This document shows positions 44,035 through 52,935 of a stretch of DNA of 64,000 nt, piece after piece; position 1 is the stretch's first letter; every line of letters begins with the position of its first letter. The notes beneath the pieces were generated by a model that had not been told where the DNA came from, made no database searches, and saw nothing but the letters and a program-made list of their open reading frames with translations. This stretch comes from Streptomyces coacervatus. Its GTDB lineage: Bacteria; Actinomycetota; Actinomycetes; Streptomycetales; Streptomycetaceae. Where the stretch lies: NCBI RefSeq assembly GCF_029223485.1, contig NZ_JARHTP010000002.1:620001-684000 (forward strand), given 5' to 3'. The position numbers and the translations under genes were made by a program.

Positions 44035-44679
44035 ATGCGTATTCGCTTGTGCCTCGCCGCGCTCTCGTTGGCCGGCGGGGCGGCCGGACTGGCCACCGTC
44101 TCGACACCCGCGGCATCGGCCGCCACCTGCTCGGACATCGACGTCGTCGCGGCCCGTGGCACCTTCGAGCCGGGCACCCTCGGCGCGCTCGTCGGCGACC
44201 CGGTGTATTCGGCCCTGCAGAAGAAACTGACGGGCAAAAACCTCACCAGCTACAAGGTGGACTACCCCGCGGACCTTTCCCTGACCTCCGCCGCACAGGG
44301 AAACGCCGATCTGGTGAACCACGTCAACAGCCAGGCGGCCGCGTGTCCGAATCAGCGTTTCATTCTCGTCGGCTATTCGCAGGGCGCGAACGTCGTCGAC
44401 AACTCCATCGGAATCAGCAGCGACGGCGCGGTGGTCGGCAGCCCCATCGTGGCGACCATTCCCACCGCACTCGAACCGCGGGTCACCGCGGTACTGCTGT
44501 TCGGCAACCCGATCCGGGCCCTCGGCAAGAGCGTCACCGGCACCTACCAGAGCCGCACCATCGACTTCTGCGCCAAGGGCGACCCCATCTGCGAGAACGG
44601 CGGCGGCGACGTCCTCGCGCACCTCGGCTACACCGCGAACGCCGACACGGCGGCCGCCTTCGCCGCGGGCAAGGTCTGA
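44035..44679 (+). CDS. Secreted cutinase-family serine esterase
   Basis: The product is 214 residues with a Sec signal peptide (to about SAA-T). The cutinase fold has Ser115 in ILVGYSQGANVVD, Asp183 in FCAKGDPICENG and His196 in DVLAHLGYTAN. Cys32/104 and Cys179/186 are placed for the two conserved disulfides. Actinobacterial members hydrolyse cutin, polyesters or envelope lipids. In mycobacteria a cutinase-like protein (Rv3802c) sits beside fadD32, which makes this location notable. It is followed by a strong bidirectional terminator. Confidence 0.93.
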   Translation: MRIRLCLAALSLAGGAAGLATVSTPAASAATCSDIDVVAARGTFEPGTLGALVGDPVYSALQKKLTGKNLTSYKVDYPADLSLTSAAQGNADLVNHVNSQAAACPNQRFILVGYSQGANVVDNSIGISSDGAVVGSPIVATIPTALEPRVTAVLLFGNPIRALGKSVTGTYQSRTIDFCAKGDPICENGGGDVLAHLGYTANADTAAAFAAGKV

Positions 44680-44696
44680 GCGCGGCAGGTCACGAT

Positions 44697-44729
44697 CGTT
44701 GGGCCCGGGAGGATCTCCCGGGCCCAACG
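44697..44729. terminator. Bidirectional terminator between cutinase and lipase genes
   Basis: A perfect 14-base stem (arm CGTTGGGCCCGGGA at 44697-44710, complement 44716-44729) has a 5-base loop. It lies between the convergent stops at 44679 and 44745, so it can serve both transcripts. Confidence 0.8.
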
Positions 44730-44744
44730 GCTGTGCGGGTAGGG

Positions 44745-46475
44745 CTACTTGGGCTCCGCGGCGAATCGCGCGAGGTTGGTGGAGGTGGGCTCGGGCCGCC
44801 CGTTGTTCTGCACGGGCGCCGCGGTCAGCACGTCGAGGTGCTGGTAGCCGTCGGCGACCACCGGGTGCAGATCGGGCGGGATGCGGCCCGCCAGCAGTCC
44901 GTCGCCCGCGAGCACCGTGAGCGTGGGGTTGACGGTGAGCCCGTCGGGATGCACGACCAGCCGCTTGACCTGTGGGGAGGTGGCCAGTTCGAGGTCGGTG
45001 ACCAGTTTGGTGGGGAAGTACTGCTCGGTGAAGTCCAGCGGCTGCTGGGCGAGGCTGCGGGCCAACTCCCCTATGTCGGTGACCTCTTTGCCGGCGTTGG
45101 TGAAGGGCGTGCCGTCGGCCGACTTGTAGCCGGAGTCGTCGGCGGCGCCGACACGGTCGTAATTGCGCCATGTGTAGAGCGGTCCGTGCGGCTGGGCCGG
45201 GATGGCCTTGTACTCGACGCCGAACAGCCCCGGCTGCTGTGAACTGCCGTTGGCCGCAGGGAAGTTCTTGTCGGTGATCGGCCCTCCGTCGAAGAAGCCC
45301 ACGCTGCTCTGCAGGAAAGCCAGCGGTACGGAGTTGTCGTCCAGCAGCGCTCCGAGCACGGCCGCGTTGGTGAGCCGGAAGTCCTTCACCGCGGGAGAGC
45401 CGGTGAGGAAGGTGGCGGTGTCCTTGGAGAACAGGAAGCGGTTGGTGGCCTCATTGTTGGTGTTGACGGGCAGATAGCTCGGCAGGTCGGCCTCACCGCC
45501 CGGATCCTGTACGGCGCCCACGCCGGCGATGGCCAGCAGGGTCATGGTCTCGGGGTTGAGCAGGACCGGCGCGGACAGCGAGCGCGGCAGCACTCCGCTG
45601 TCGAGTCCGGCCTGCACGACGCCGTAACCAAGGCCCACGTCGGGCAGATTGGTGTCGCCCGGCATGCTGCCGCTCAGGTCGCCCAGCGTGGTGGAGACAG
45701 TCGTGTCGAGGGCGAAGTAGCCGGCGCACTGGTTGTATCCGGCGTCGGTGGTGGTGGCGGGGTCGCCGTCGAAGTCGGCGGCCGCGAAGTAGCCGGTGAT
45801 CACACCGCCGAGCGAGTGTCCGCCGCACAGCACCTTGCGCTTGCGCAGCCCCTGGTCGGGCAACTCGGCGGCGAGCAGGTCGTACTGGTCGCGCACGGTC
45901 TGCTCGATGCCGAGCTTCGCCATCCAGCCCAGCCGGTCGTTGCCGACATAGCCGGCGAAAGTGCGGCCGTCGACCTGCTTGCCCCGGTAGTAGTAGTCGA
46001 CGGCCGTGTGCTCGTCGCCGGAGGCGATACCGGCGTGATCCTCAAGGCAGTTGGAGCGCCGGTCCAGCGCCCAGAACTCGATGTGCCGCCCCTGCTCGGC
46101 GGCGCGCGCCACGGTGTTGCGGGCGACGCTGTCGAAGGCTCCGGCCCCCTCCAGGATGCCCGGCTGGGCGACGAGGATCCGGTCGGCGTCGGCCGAGGCC
46201 GCAGGCCCGTCGGTGGAGCGGTAGCGCAGATACGACAGCCAGTCGCAGGCCGCCGGCCGGTCGCCGAAGGACGCCGGCAGCGGGACCTTCACCCGCACCA
46301 CCGACTCGGCCACTCCGGCGACCGGGCTCGTCGACGCCACGGGCGTCTCGGTCCGCGCACTCTCCCCTCGGGCCTCGGGGGCGGTCACGGTGATCGCCCC
46401 GGCGGTCAGCAGCACGGCCAGCGCGGCGCTGCGCAGGGTCTTCGCGGTTGTTCCTCTGCTGCGGCTCGTGTCCAT
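44745..46475 (-). CDS. Large secreted alpha/beta hydrolase (lipase-like)
   Basis: The product is 576 residues. The N-terminal signal peptide (TLRSAALAVLLTAGAITVTA) is cut near GES-A. The mature part has LCGGHSLGGVITGYFAAADF with a lipase-type GxSxG nucleophile, and a C-terminal HPVVADGYQHLDVLTAAPVQ that probably holds the catalytic His. Between them is a long insertion (about 290-500) without recognisable repeats. The family is found in actinobacteria and is uncharacterised. It faces the cutinase gene across a shared terminator. With the Ag85-like protein it makes three secreted ester-acting proteins in a row. Confidence 0.8.
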   Translation of the reverse strand: MDTSRSRGTTAKTLRSAALAVLLTAGAITVTAPEARGESARTETPVASTSPVAGVAESVVRVKVPLPASFGDRPAACDWLSYLRYRSTDGPAASADADRILVAQPGILEGAGAFDSVARNTVARAAEQGRHIEFWALDRRSNCLEDHAGIASGDEHTAVDYYYRGKQVDGRTFAGYVGNDRLGWMAKLGIEQTVRDQYDLLAAELPDQGLRKRKVLCGGHSLGGVITGYFAAADFDGDPATTTDAGYNQCAGYFALDTTVSTTLGDLSGSMPGDTNLPDVGLGYGVVQAGLDSGVLPRSLSAPVLLNPETMTLLAIAGVGAVQDPGGEADLPSYLPVNTNNEATNRFLFSKDTATFLTGSPAVKDFRLTNAAVLGALLDDNSVPLAFLQSSVGFFDGGPITDKNFPAANGSSQQPGLFGVEYKAIPAQPHGPLYTWRNYDRVGAADDSGYKSADGTPFTNAGKEVTDIGELARSLAQQPLDFTEQYFPTKLVTDLELATSPQVKRLVVHPDGLTVNPTLTVLAGDGLLAGRIPPDLHPVVADGYQHLDVLTAAPVQNNGRPEPTSTNLARFAAEPK

Positions 46476-46621
46476 AGCCGGACCGTAGGGCCGCGGGAAC
46501 CACGCCATCGGGCAGTGCTCACAAAGACTCAGCTCCTGGTGAAGCCTTTGTCACCAGGAGCCGAGGCGCCCGTTCCGCGCCGCAATCCGACTGATCCGAG
46601 ATGTGACCCAGACCACGATGA

Positions 46622-46686
46622 AAACGGTGCCGTTTCGATTGCGGCGAGGGCTATTCTGAGCATCAAGTGAACGAAACAGTTTCGTT
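46622..46686. promoter_or_regulatory. Two palindromes upstream of the response regulator gene
   Basis: AAACGG-TG-CCGTTT (46622-46635) and AACGAAA-CAG-TTTCGTT (46670-46686) are two perfect inverted repeats sharing the GAAAC/GTTTC theme, 48 bases apart. A TATTCT (46652-46657) between them could be a -10. The spacing suggests two sites for one dimeric repressor, probably of the TetR kind, flanking the promoter of the gene at 46709. The binding protein is not identified. Confidence 0.45.
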
Positions 46687-46708
46687 TAGAGGATGAGGGA
46701 GGACGGAC

Positions 46709-47407
46709 ATGGTCTCCGTACTCATCGTCAACGACCAGTCCCTGCAACGCGTCGGCCTGCGCATGCTCCTGGCCGCCGAGCCCGACCTGACCGTGATCGG
46801 CGAAGCGGCGAGCGGGGGCGAGGCGGTCGGCCTCTGCGCCACGCTCCGTCCGGACGTCGTCCTGATGGACAGCCGCCTGGCCCAGGCCGACGACATCGAT
46901 GCCATCCGACGCATCGCACGGCCCCCGCGCTTCCTCCCGGCCGCCGAGTCCGCCATGGCCGCCGGAACCCCTCCTCGCGTACTGGTGCTGACATCGAGCA
47001 GCGACGACCGGCACGCGCACGCCGCCCTGCGCGCCGGAGCAGGCGGCTTCCTGCTCACCAACGCCGCTCCGGAGGAACTGACCGCAGCCATCCGGGTCGT
47101 GGCCGCCGGGGACGCGGTGATCACCCCGGCCCTGACCCGCGCACTCATCGACGCCGTCCGCGCACAGCCGGCCGTCCGGCCCGTCGAGCGGGAAGCCGGA
47201 CTGGCCACCCTCACCGAACGTGAACGCGACGTCCTGACGGCCGTGGCCTCCGGCTGGTCCAACACCGAGATCGCCGTCCGGCTGTCCATCGCCCCGACCA
47301 CCGTCAAGTCGCACGTCAGCCACATCCTCGCCAAGATCGGCGTCCGGGCCCGCGTCCAGGCGGTGGCCTTCGCCTACGAGTCCGGGCTGATACGGCCGGC
47401 AGCCTGA
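46709..47407 (+). CDS. Orphan LuxR/NarL-type response regulator with atypical receiver
   Basis: The product is 232 residues. The receiver domain (1-125) has the phospho-acceptor Asp54 in DVVLMDSRL. However, the acidic pair is Asn8-Asp9 instead of two Asp, and the usual Lys after strand 5 is Asn118 in GGFLLTNAAPEEL. A roughly 15-residue insertion (PPRFLPAAESAMAAG) lies before strand 4. The C-terminal LuxR helix-turn-helix is normal (LTERERDVLTAVASGWSNTE, TTVKSHVSHILAKIG). No histidine kinase is nearby. It probably works by phosphorylation-independent or ligand control. The ATG follows GAGGGAGGA. Confidence 0.88.
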   Translation: MVSVLIVNDQSLQRVGLRMLLAAEPDLTVIGEAASGGEAVGLCATLRPDVVLMDSRLAQADDIDAIRRIARPPRFLPAAESAMAAGTPPRVLVLTSSSDDRHAHAALRAGAGGFLLTNAAPEELTAAIRVVAAGDAVITPALTRALIDAVRAQPAVRPVEREAGLATLTERERDVLTAVASGWSNTEIAVRLSIAPTTVKSHVSHILAKIGVRARVQAVAFAYESGLIRPAA

Positions 47408-47455
47408 CGCCCGAAGACCGCGCGGGCGGCCGACGCGTCCCGCACGCGCTGCTCC

Positions 47456-48487
47456 TCAGGCGGGTTCGGCGGTGGTGCCTCGGACGACCAGGTGCGGGGT
47501 GAGGACGACCTCTCGGGGCTCGGTGCGGCCCTGGTCGAGGCGCTCGACGGCGGCGCTCACCGCGTACCGGGCCTGCTCCTCGGCGTTCTGGCTGACGGTG
47601 GTCAGGTTGAAGCAGCTCAGTCGGGAGAGCGTGTCGTCGTCGTAGCCGGCCACGGAGATCTCGCCCGGGACGGAGACGCCGGCCCGGGCCAGGGCGGCCA
47701 GGACACCGATGGCGGACTGGTCGTTGTAGGTGACGACCGCGGTGGGCAGTGCGTCGCCGTCGAGGAGGTGGCGCGCGGCGCGTTCGCCGGCCGCTTCGGT
47801 GTGGTCGCCGGTCAGGACCCGGATGTGGTCGCCCAGGCCGTGGCGGCGCATGGCGGAACGGTAACCGCGACGCCGGTCGGTGGCGATGACACCCTTGCCG
47901 CCGTCGACGTGCACGATCTCGCGATGGCCGAGTCCGACCAAGTGGTCGATGACCTGCCCGACGCCGTCGTCGTCCGCGCTGCGTACGACGTCCAGGCCGG
48001 CGTCGGTGATCCGACGGCCGACCGCGATGACGGGGGCCTTGTTGTCGAGGGCGGCCAGCATGTCGGCCGGGGCCGTGGGGCCGAGCAGGATCAGCGCCTC
48101 GCTACGGAAGGCGAGCAGCGTGTCCACGGCGGTGTTCTCGTCGCGCGTGCGGGTCAGAGTGCTCAGGACCAGGTCGTAGCCGACCTCCTCGGCGGCCGTG
48201 TGCAGATGCTCGACCAGCTCCGCGTGGAACGGGCTGTGGATGTCGACCATGACGCCGAGCAGCCGGCTGCGCCTGCTGGCGAGGGTGCTGGCGGTGCGGT
48301 CGACCTGGTAGCCGAGATCGGCCGCCGCCTTGAGAACACGCTGACGGGTCCGCTCACTGGGGCCCGGCGCACCGCGCAGCACCAGGGACACCGACGCCGT
48401 GGACAGACCCACCCGCGCGGCGACGTCCTCCAGTCGGGGGCGCTTGTGCGTGCCGTTCCGGTGACCTGCGGAACCGACATCCTCCAC
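47456..48487 (-). CDS. LacI family repressor of the inositol locus
   Basis: The product is 343 residues from the GTG at 48487 (GGGGAGG upstream); longer in-frame starts reach 48562 but would cover the divergent promoter. The helix-turn-helix is RLEDVAARVGLSTASVSLVL, and the effector domain includes VVRSADDDGVGQVIDHLVGL and VVTYNDQSAIGVLAALARAG. It is divergent from the inositol importer operon. It should bind the TTAAAGCGCTTTAA palindromes at 48563 and 52865, with an inositol derivative as inducer. This is inferred from position. Confidence 0.9.
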   Translation of the reverse strand: MEDVGSAGHRNGTHKRPRLEDVAARVGLSTASVSLVLRGAPGPSERTRQRVLKAAADLGYQVDRTASTLASRRSRLLGVMVDIHSPFHAELVEHLHTAAEEVGYDLVLSTLTRTRDENTAVDTLLAFRSEALILLGPTAPADMLAALDNKAPVIAVGRRITDAGLDVVRSADDDGVGQVIDHLVGLGHREIVHVDGGKGVIATDRRRGYRSAMRRHGLGDHIRVLTGDHTEAAGERAARHLLDGDALPTAVVTYNDQSAIGVLAALARAGVSVPGEISVAGYDDDTLSRLSCFNLTTVSQNAEEQARYAVSAAVERLDQGRTEPREVVLTPHLVVRGTTAEPA

Positions 48488-48524
48488 CTGTGCCTCCCCG
48501 GGCAAATCTCCTCGTGCAACACCC

Positions 48525-48576
48525 TTGACACGCTCGCGAAACAAGGCCGATAGTACCAGCACTTAAAGCGCTTTAA
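48525..48576 (+). promoter_or_regulatory. Promoter and LacI operator of the inositol importer operon
   Basis: TTGACA (48525-48530), an 18-base spacer and GATAGT (48549-48554) form the promoter. The perfect 14-base palindrome TTAAAGCGCTTTAA (48563-48576) begins just after the expected start point, a classic roadblock position. The same palindrome recurs at 52865-52878. The roughly 200-base leader that follows (48577-48774) has no recognisable gene. Confidence 0.7.
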
Positions 48577-48774
48577 ATTGTCCTGATGTTCCAACGAAGT
48601 CATCTGCACCGTCGCCGTCGACGAGGCCCACAAGGCGCTCGCCCGCGACACGGCCGTGCAGGTCGCACTCGAGGACCACCCGCCCCACCCAGCGGTCACC
48701 GCCCCCTTTCTTCCTCTTCCACCTCCGATTTCCTCCTCTTCCTCCAACGAGTCGCACAGCGAGGTGCACGCCCC

Positions 48775-49794
48775 ATGAACCGCACATCCACACCCGGCCT
48801 CCGCAGAATCACCCCCGTCGTCGCCGTCGCGGCAGCAGCCGCCCTGACACTGGCGGGCTGTTCCAGCAGCTCCGGGGGCAAGAAGGCCGAAGAGGACGCC
48901 GGCAATGTCTCCGCCGGCAAGGCCAACACGCCCCGCTTGACGATCGCGATGGTCACCCACGCGCCCTCCGGCGACACCTTCTGGGACACCATCCGCAAGG
49001 GCGCCGAGGCCGCCGCGGCCAAGGACAACATCAAGCTCATCTACTCCAACGACGAGAACGCGGGCAACCAGGCCAACCTGGTGCAGAACGCGATCGATCA
49101 GAAGGTCGACGGCATCGCGATCACCCTGGCCAAGCCGGACGCCCTGAAGTCGGTGGTCGCCAAGGCCGAGAAGGCGGGCATCCCCGTCGTCGGCCTCAAC
49201 GCGGGCCTGAGCGTCTGGAAGCAGCAGGGCCTGCTGTCGTTCTTCGGACAGGACGAGGCCGTCTCCGGCCAGGCCCTCGGCAGCAAGCTCAACGGCACCG
49301 GCGCCAAGCACGCCCTCTGTGTCATCCAGGCCCAGGGCGACGTCAACCTCGAAGAGCGCTGCGCCGGCGTGAAGAAGACCTTCAGCGGCAAGACGGACAT
49401 CCTCTACGTCAACGGCACCGACATGCCCTCGGTGAAGTCGACGATCACCGCGAAGCTCAAGCAGGACTCCTCCATCGACCAGGTGGTCACCCTCGGCGCC
49501 CCGATCGCACTGACCGCGGTGCAGGCCGTGTCCGAGGGCGGCAGCAAGGCGAAGATCGCCACCTTCGACCTCAACAAGGATCTCGTCTCCGCCATCCAGA
49601 AGGGCTCCATCCAGTTCGCCGTCGACCAGCAGCCCTATCTGCAGGGCTACCTGGCGGTCGACTCCCTCTGGCTGTACAAGACCAACGGCAACTTCAGCGG
49701 AGGCGGTGAGCAGCCGGTGCTGACCGGTCCTGCCTTCGTCGACAAGAGCAACGTCGAAGCCGTCTCCAAGTTCGCCGCGAAGGGCACTCGGTGA
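48775..49794 (+). CDS. ABC substrate-binding lipoprotein, probable myo-inositol binder
   Basis: The product is 339 residues. The lipobox is LAGC (Cys29). The mature protein is a periplasmic-binding type I domain ([54 protein letters not shown]) of the ribose/xylose/inositol class. It heads an operon with a CUT2 permease, an ATPase and a TIM-barrel protein. The iol genes that follow and the shared operator point to inositol as ligand; other polyols cannot be excluded. The start ATG follows GAGGTG. Confidence 0.92.
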   Translation: MNRTSTPGLRRITPVVAVAAAAALTLAGCSSSSGGKKAEEDAGNVSAGKANTPRLTIAMVTHAPSGDTFWDTIRKGAEAAAAKDNIKLIYSNDENAGNQANLVQNAIDQKVDGIAITLAKPDALKSVVAKAEKAGIPVVGLNAGLSVWKQQGLLSFFGQDEAVSGQALGSKLNGTGAKHALCVIQAQGDVNLEERCAGVKKTFSGKTDILYVNGTDMPSVKSTITAKLKQDSSIDQVVTLGAPIALTAVQAVSEGGSKAKIATFDLNKDLVSAIQKGSIQFAVDQQPYLQGYLAVDSLWLYKTNGNFSGGGEQPVLTGPAFVDKSNVEAVSKFAAKGTR

Positions 49795-50870
49795 TGAGCG
49801 TGACCCAGCATGCCGATCCGGCGGTGACCTCACCGCCGGCCTCCGGCCCCAAGCAGACCGACGGGCGCACAGCCGAACGGCCGCTGGTGGTCAGGCTGTT
49901 GGCCCGTCCCGAGGTGGGTGTCTTCCTCGGTGCGGTAGCGGTGTACGTGTTCTTCCTGATCGCCGCTCCGCCGGTGCGCGACGCCGGTTCGATGGCGAAC
50001 ATCCTCTACCAGTCCTCGACCCTCGGCATTGTGACCATCCCGGTCGCCCTGCTGATGATCGGCGGCGAGTTCGACCTGTCCGCCGGTGTCGGGGTGATCA
50101 CCTCGGCGCTCACCGCCAGCATGATCGCCTACCAGCTGAGCATGAACGTGTGGGTGGGAGTGTTCGTCGCACTCCTGGTGTCGCTGGGGATCGGCTTCTT
50201 CAACGGCTGGATGGTGGTCAAGACCGGCCTGCCCAGCTTCCTGGTCACGCTCGGCACCTTCCTGATCCTCCAGGGCGTCAACCTCGCGGTGACCAAGCTG
50301 GTCACCGGCAACGTCGCCACCGACGACATCAGCAACATGGACGGCTTCAACCAGGCCAAGAAGGTCTTCGCGTCGTCGTTCGACATCGGCGGCGTGCAGG
50401 TGAAGATCACCGTGTTCTGGTGGCTGCTGTTCGCGGCGATCGCCACCTGGGTGCTGCTGCGCACCAAGTACGGCAACTGGACCTTCGCGGTCGGCGGCAA
50501 CAAGGACAGCGCCCGCGCCGTCGGCGTGCCCGTCGCCTTCACGAAGATCTCGCTGTTCATGCTGGTCGGCTTCGGCGCCTGGTTCGTCGGCATGCACCAG
50601 CTGTTCTCCTTCAACACGGTGCAGTCCGGCGAGGGCGTCGGCATCGAGCTGATCTACATCTCCGGAGCGGTGATCGGCGGCTGCCTGCTGACCGGCGGCT
50701 ACGGCTCGGCGATCGGCCCGGTCTTCGGCGCCTTCATGTTCGGCATGGTGCAGCAGGGCATCGTCTACGCCGGCTGGAACCCCGACTGGTTCAAGGCCTT
50801 CCTCGGCGTCATGCTCCTCGGCGCCGTCCTGATCAATCTGTGGGTCCAGCGCACCATGACCCGGAGGTGA
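49794..50870 (+). CDS. ABC permease, CUT2 (ribose/inositol-type)
   Basis: The product is 358 residues with 8-10 membrane helices. It contains [20 protein letters not shown] and [20 protein letters not shown], the typical CUT2 motifs. The ATG overlaps the preceding stop (TGATG); a GTG one codon earlier is an alternative. It should form a homodimeric channel with the ATPase encoded next. Confidence 0.93.
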   Translation: MSVTQHADPAVTSPPASGPKQTDGRTAERPLVVRLLARPEVGVFLGAVAVYVFFLIAAPPVRDAGSMANILYQSSTLGIVTIPVALLMIGGEFDLSAGVGVITSALTASMIAYQLSMNVWVGVFVALLVSLGIGFFNGWMVVKTGLPSFLVTLGTFLILQGVNLAVTKLVTGNVATDDISNMDGFNQAKKVFASSFDIGGVQVKITVFWWLLFAAIATWVLLRTKYGNWTFAVGGNKDSARAVGVPVAFTKISLFMLVGFGAWFVGMHQLFSFNTVQSGEGVGIELIYISGAVIGGCLLTGGYGSAIGPVFGAFMFGMVQQGIVYAGWNPDWFKAFLGVMLLGAVLINLWVQRTMTRR

Positions 50871-50875
50871 ATCCG

Positions 50876-51787
50876 ATGACAGACAAGAACAGCGGAACTC
50901 ACGGAGCCATCCTCCAGGACGCCGCACCGGAGAAGGACGGCGTGATCGTCGAACTGCGCAACGCGGGCAAGGCGTACGGCAACATCCGCGCCCTGCACGG
51001 CGTCAGCCTGCAGGTCCGCCCCAGCCAGGTCACCTGCGTGCTGGGCGACAACGGCGCCGGCAAGTCCACCCTGATCAAAATCATCTCCGGGCTGCACCAG
51101 CACACCGAGGGCGAATTCCTCGTCGACGGCGCTCCGGTGCGCTTCTCCACCCCGCGTGACGCCCTCGACAAGGGCATCGCCACCGTCTACCAGGACCTGG
51201 CGACGGTCCCGCTGATGCCGGTATGGCGCAACTTCTTCCTCGGCTCCGAGATGACCAAGGGCCCCTGGCCCGTCCGCCGTCTCGACATCGAGAAGATGAA
51301 GAAGACCGCGGACGAGGAACTCCGCAACATGGGCATCATCCTGGACAACCTGGAACAGCCCATCGGCACCCTCTCCGGCGGCCAGCGCCAGTGCGTCGCC
51401 ATCGCCCGCGCCGTCTACTTCGGCGCCCGCGTGCTGATCCTGGACGAGCCCACCGCCGCCCTCGGTGTCAAGCAGTCCGGCGTGGTGCTCAAATACATCG
51501 CCGCCGCCCGCGACCGCGGCCTGGGCGTCATCTTCATCACCCACAACCCGCACCACGCCTACATGGTCGGCGACCACTTCAGCGTGCTCCGCCTGGGCAC
51601 CATGGAACTGACCGCCTCCCGCGACCAGGTCAGCCTCGAAGAACTGACCAACCATATGGCCGGTGGCGCCGAACTCGCCGCGCTCAAGCACGAGTTGGCG
51701 CAGGTCAGCGGCGTCGACGTCGAGGAGCTTCCCGAGCAGGAGGACCTCACCGCACCCGTCGCTGCGGCCCCGGAAGGAACCCCCTGA
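50876..51787 (+). CDS. ABC transporter ATPase, single-domain
   Basis: The product is 303 residues. It has Walker [16 protein letters not shown]-loop [13 protein letters not shown], signature [17 protein letters not shown], Walker [12 protein letters not shown] and switch His in [12 protein letters not shown]. Unlike RbsA it has one nucleotide domain, so two copies must pair. The ATG is preceded by GGAGGTGAATCC. The C-terminal roughly 40 residues are acidic and disordered. It completes the importer encoded from 48775. Confidence 0.94.
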   Translation: MTDKNSGTHGAILQDAAPEKDGVIVELRNAGKAYGNIRALHGVSLQVRPSQVTCVLGDNGAGKSTLIKIISGLHQHTEGEFLVDGAPVRFSTPRDALDKGIATVYQDLATVPLMPVWRNFFLGSEMTKGPWPVRRLDIEKMKKTADEELRNMGIILDNLEQPIGTLSGGQRQCVAIARAVYFGARVLILDEPTAALGVKQSGVVLKYIAAARDRGLGVIFITHNPHHAYMVGDHFSVLRLGTMELTASRDQVSLEELTNHMAGGAELAALKHELAQVSGVDVEELPEQEDLTAPVAAAPEGTP

Positions 51788-51847
51788 CGGCGACTCCGTC
51801 CTGACCCCACGCTGCACCGTCTCACACTGACCAGAAGGCACTCCCTC

Positions 51848-52705
51848 ATGAAGATCGCCCTCGACCCGTACATGATCCGCAATGTCCCGTTGCTCGAACT
51901 CCCCGCCGTGGTCGCCGAGTTGGGCTACGAGTGGATCGAGCTCTCCCCCCGGGAGGATTTCATCCCGTTCTTCCGGCACCCGCGCGTGGACGACGCAACG
52001 GTCCGCAGGTTCCGCAAGGCGCTGGACTCGGCCGGTGTCGGCATCTCCTCGCTCCTGCCGCTGTTCCGCTGGTCCGGCCCGGACGAGGACGCCCGGCAGG
52101 CCGCCGTACGGTACTGGAAGCGGTCCATCCAGATCGCCTCGGACCTCGGCGTGGACAGCATGATCTCCGAGTTCAACGGCCGGCCGGAGGATTCCGACCG
52201 CAGCGAGGCGCAGTTCTGGAAGTCGCTGGACGAACTGCTGCCGGTGTTCGAACGGGAGGGCATCAAGCTCGCGCTGGAGCCGCACCCGGACGACTTCATC
52301 GAGAACGGCTACGACGCGATCAACCTGATCCGGGGCATCAACCACCCGGGCGTCACGTTCCTGTACTGCGCTCCGCACACCTTCCACATCGGCAACGACG
52401 CCCCCGGCATCATCAAGTACGCAGGCGACCTGCTCACCCATGTTCACCTGGCGGACGCCCTCGACCACACCGCCTCGTCCGGCAACCGCTACATCCTCAA
52501 TCCGCCCGGCACTCCGGCGCGCATCCACCAGCATCTGGACATGGGTCAGGGCGAGGTCGACTTCGACGAGCTCTTCCGTGAACTGCGGGCGAACGGCTTC
52601 GACGGCACGCTGACCGCGTGCGTGTTCGCGTGGGAGGAACGGGCCAAGGAGTCGTCGTTGTTCATGCGCGACAAGATCAACGAGTACCTGGCTGCCTGGC
52701 AGTGA
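51848..52705 (+). CDS. Sugar phosphate isomerase/epimerase, IolE/IolI-like
   Basis: The product is a 285-residue TIM-barrel protein of the xylose-isomerase-like AP endonuclease 2 family. Metal ligands are suggested by ELSPREDFIPF, DSMISEFNGR, IKLALEPHPDDF (Glu and His) and THVHLADAL. The family includes inosose dehydratase IolE, inosose isomerase IolI and related enzymes. It closes the importer operon, before a strong terminator. Together with the protein at 61558 it probably covers inosose interconversion or dehydration. Confidence 0.85.
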   Translation: MKIALDPYMIRNVPLLELPAVVAELGYEWIELSPREDFIPFFRHPRVDDATVRRFRKALDSAGVGISSLLPLFRWSGPDEDARQAAVRYWKRSIQIASDLGVDSMISEFNGRPEDSDRSEAQFWKSLDELLPVFEREGIKLALEPHPDDFIENGYDAINLIRGINHPGVTFLYCAPHTFHIGNDAPGIIKYAGDLLTHVHLADALDHTASSGNRYILNPPGTPARIHQHLDMGQGEVDFDELFRELRANGFDGTLTACVFAWEERAKESSLFMRDKINEYLAAWQ

Positions 52706-52713
52706 CGGACCGT

Positions 52714-52749
52714 GGTCCCGTCGGCGGCGAGCGCGCCGCCGACGGGACC
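52714..52749 (+). terminator. Terminator of the inositol importer operon
   Basis: A perfect 16-base stem (arms 52714-52729 and 52734-52749, left arm GGTCCCGTCGGCGGCG) with a 4-base loop begins 9 bases after the isomerase stop. This is among the strongest hairpins in the window and separates the importer operon from the iolC operon. Confidence 0.85.
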
Positions 52750-52818
52750 CGAGGCCCCCGACAACCGCTCTTCGGGGGTGGTTCCGACCAGCTCGCGAGA
52801 TGTTGCACTAACAACCTA

Positions 52819-52878
52819 TTGACATGACATATACCTGCGGGGCATCGTACTTCTCAAGGCGCTTTTAAAGCGCTTTAA
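52819..52878 (+). promoter_or_regulatory. Promoter and LacI operator of the iolC operon
   Basis: TTGACA (52819-52824) and a weak -10, CATCGT (52843-52848), with an 18-base spacer precede the palindrome TTAAAGCGCTTTAA (52865-52878). This is identical to the site at 48563. It is in the same post-start position, so the same LacI protein should repress both operons. Confidence 0.65.
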
Positions 52879-52935
52879 GTCTCCACTCCATCGCCATCAC
52901 TCCCCGGGAATCCGGGGCGAAGGGAAACCAGCGTT

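Noticed and set aside
48488..48562. Longer N-terminus for the inositol LacI regulator
   Set aside because: It would place coding sequence over the TTGACA promoter of the divergent operon and adds residues not seen before LacI helix-turn-helix domains.
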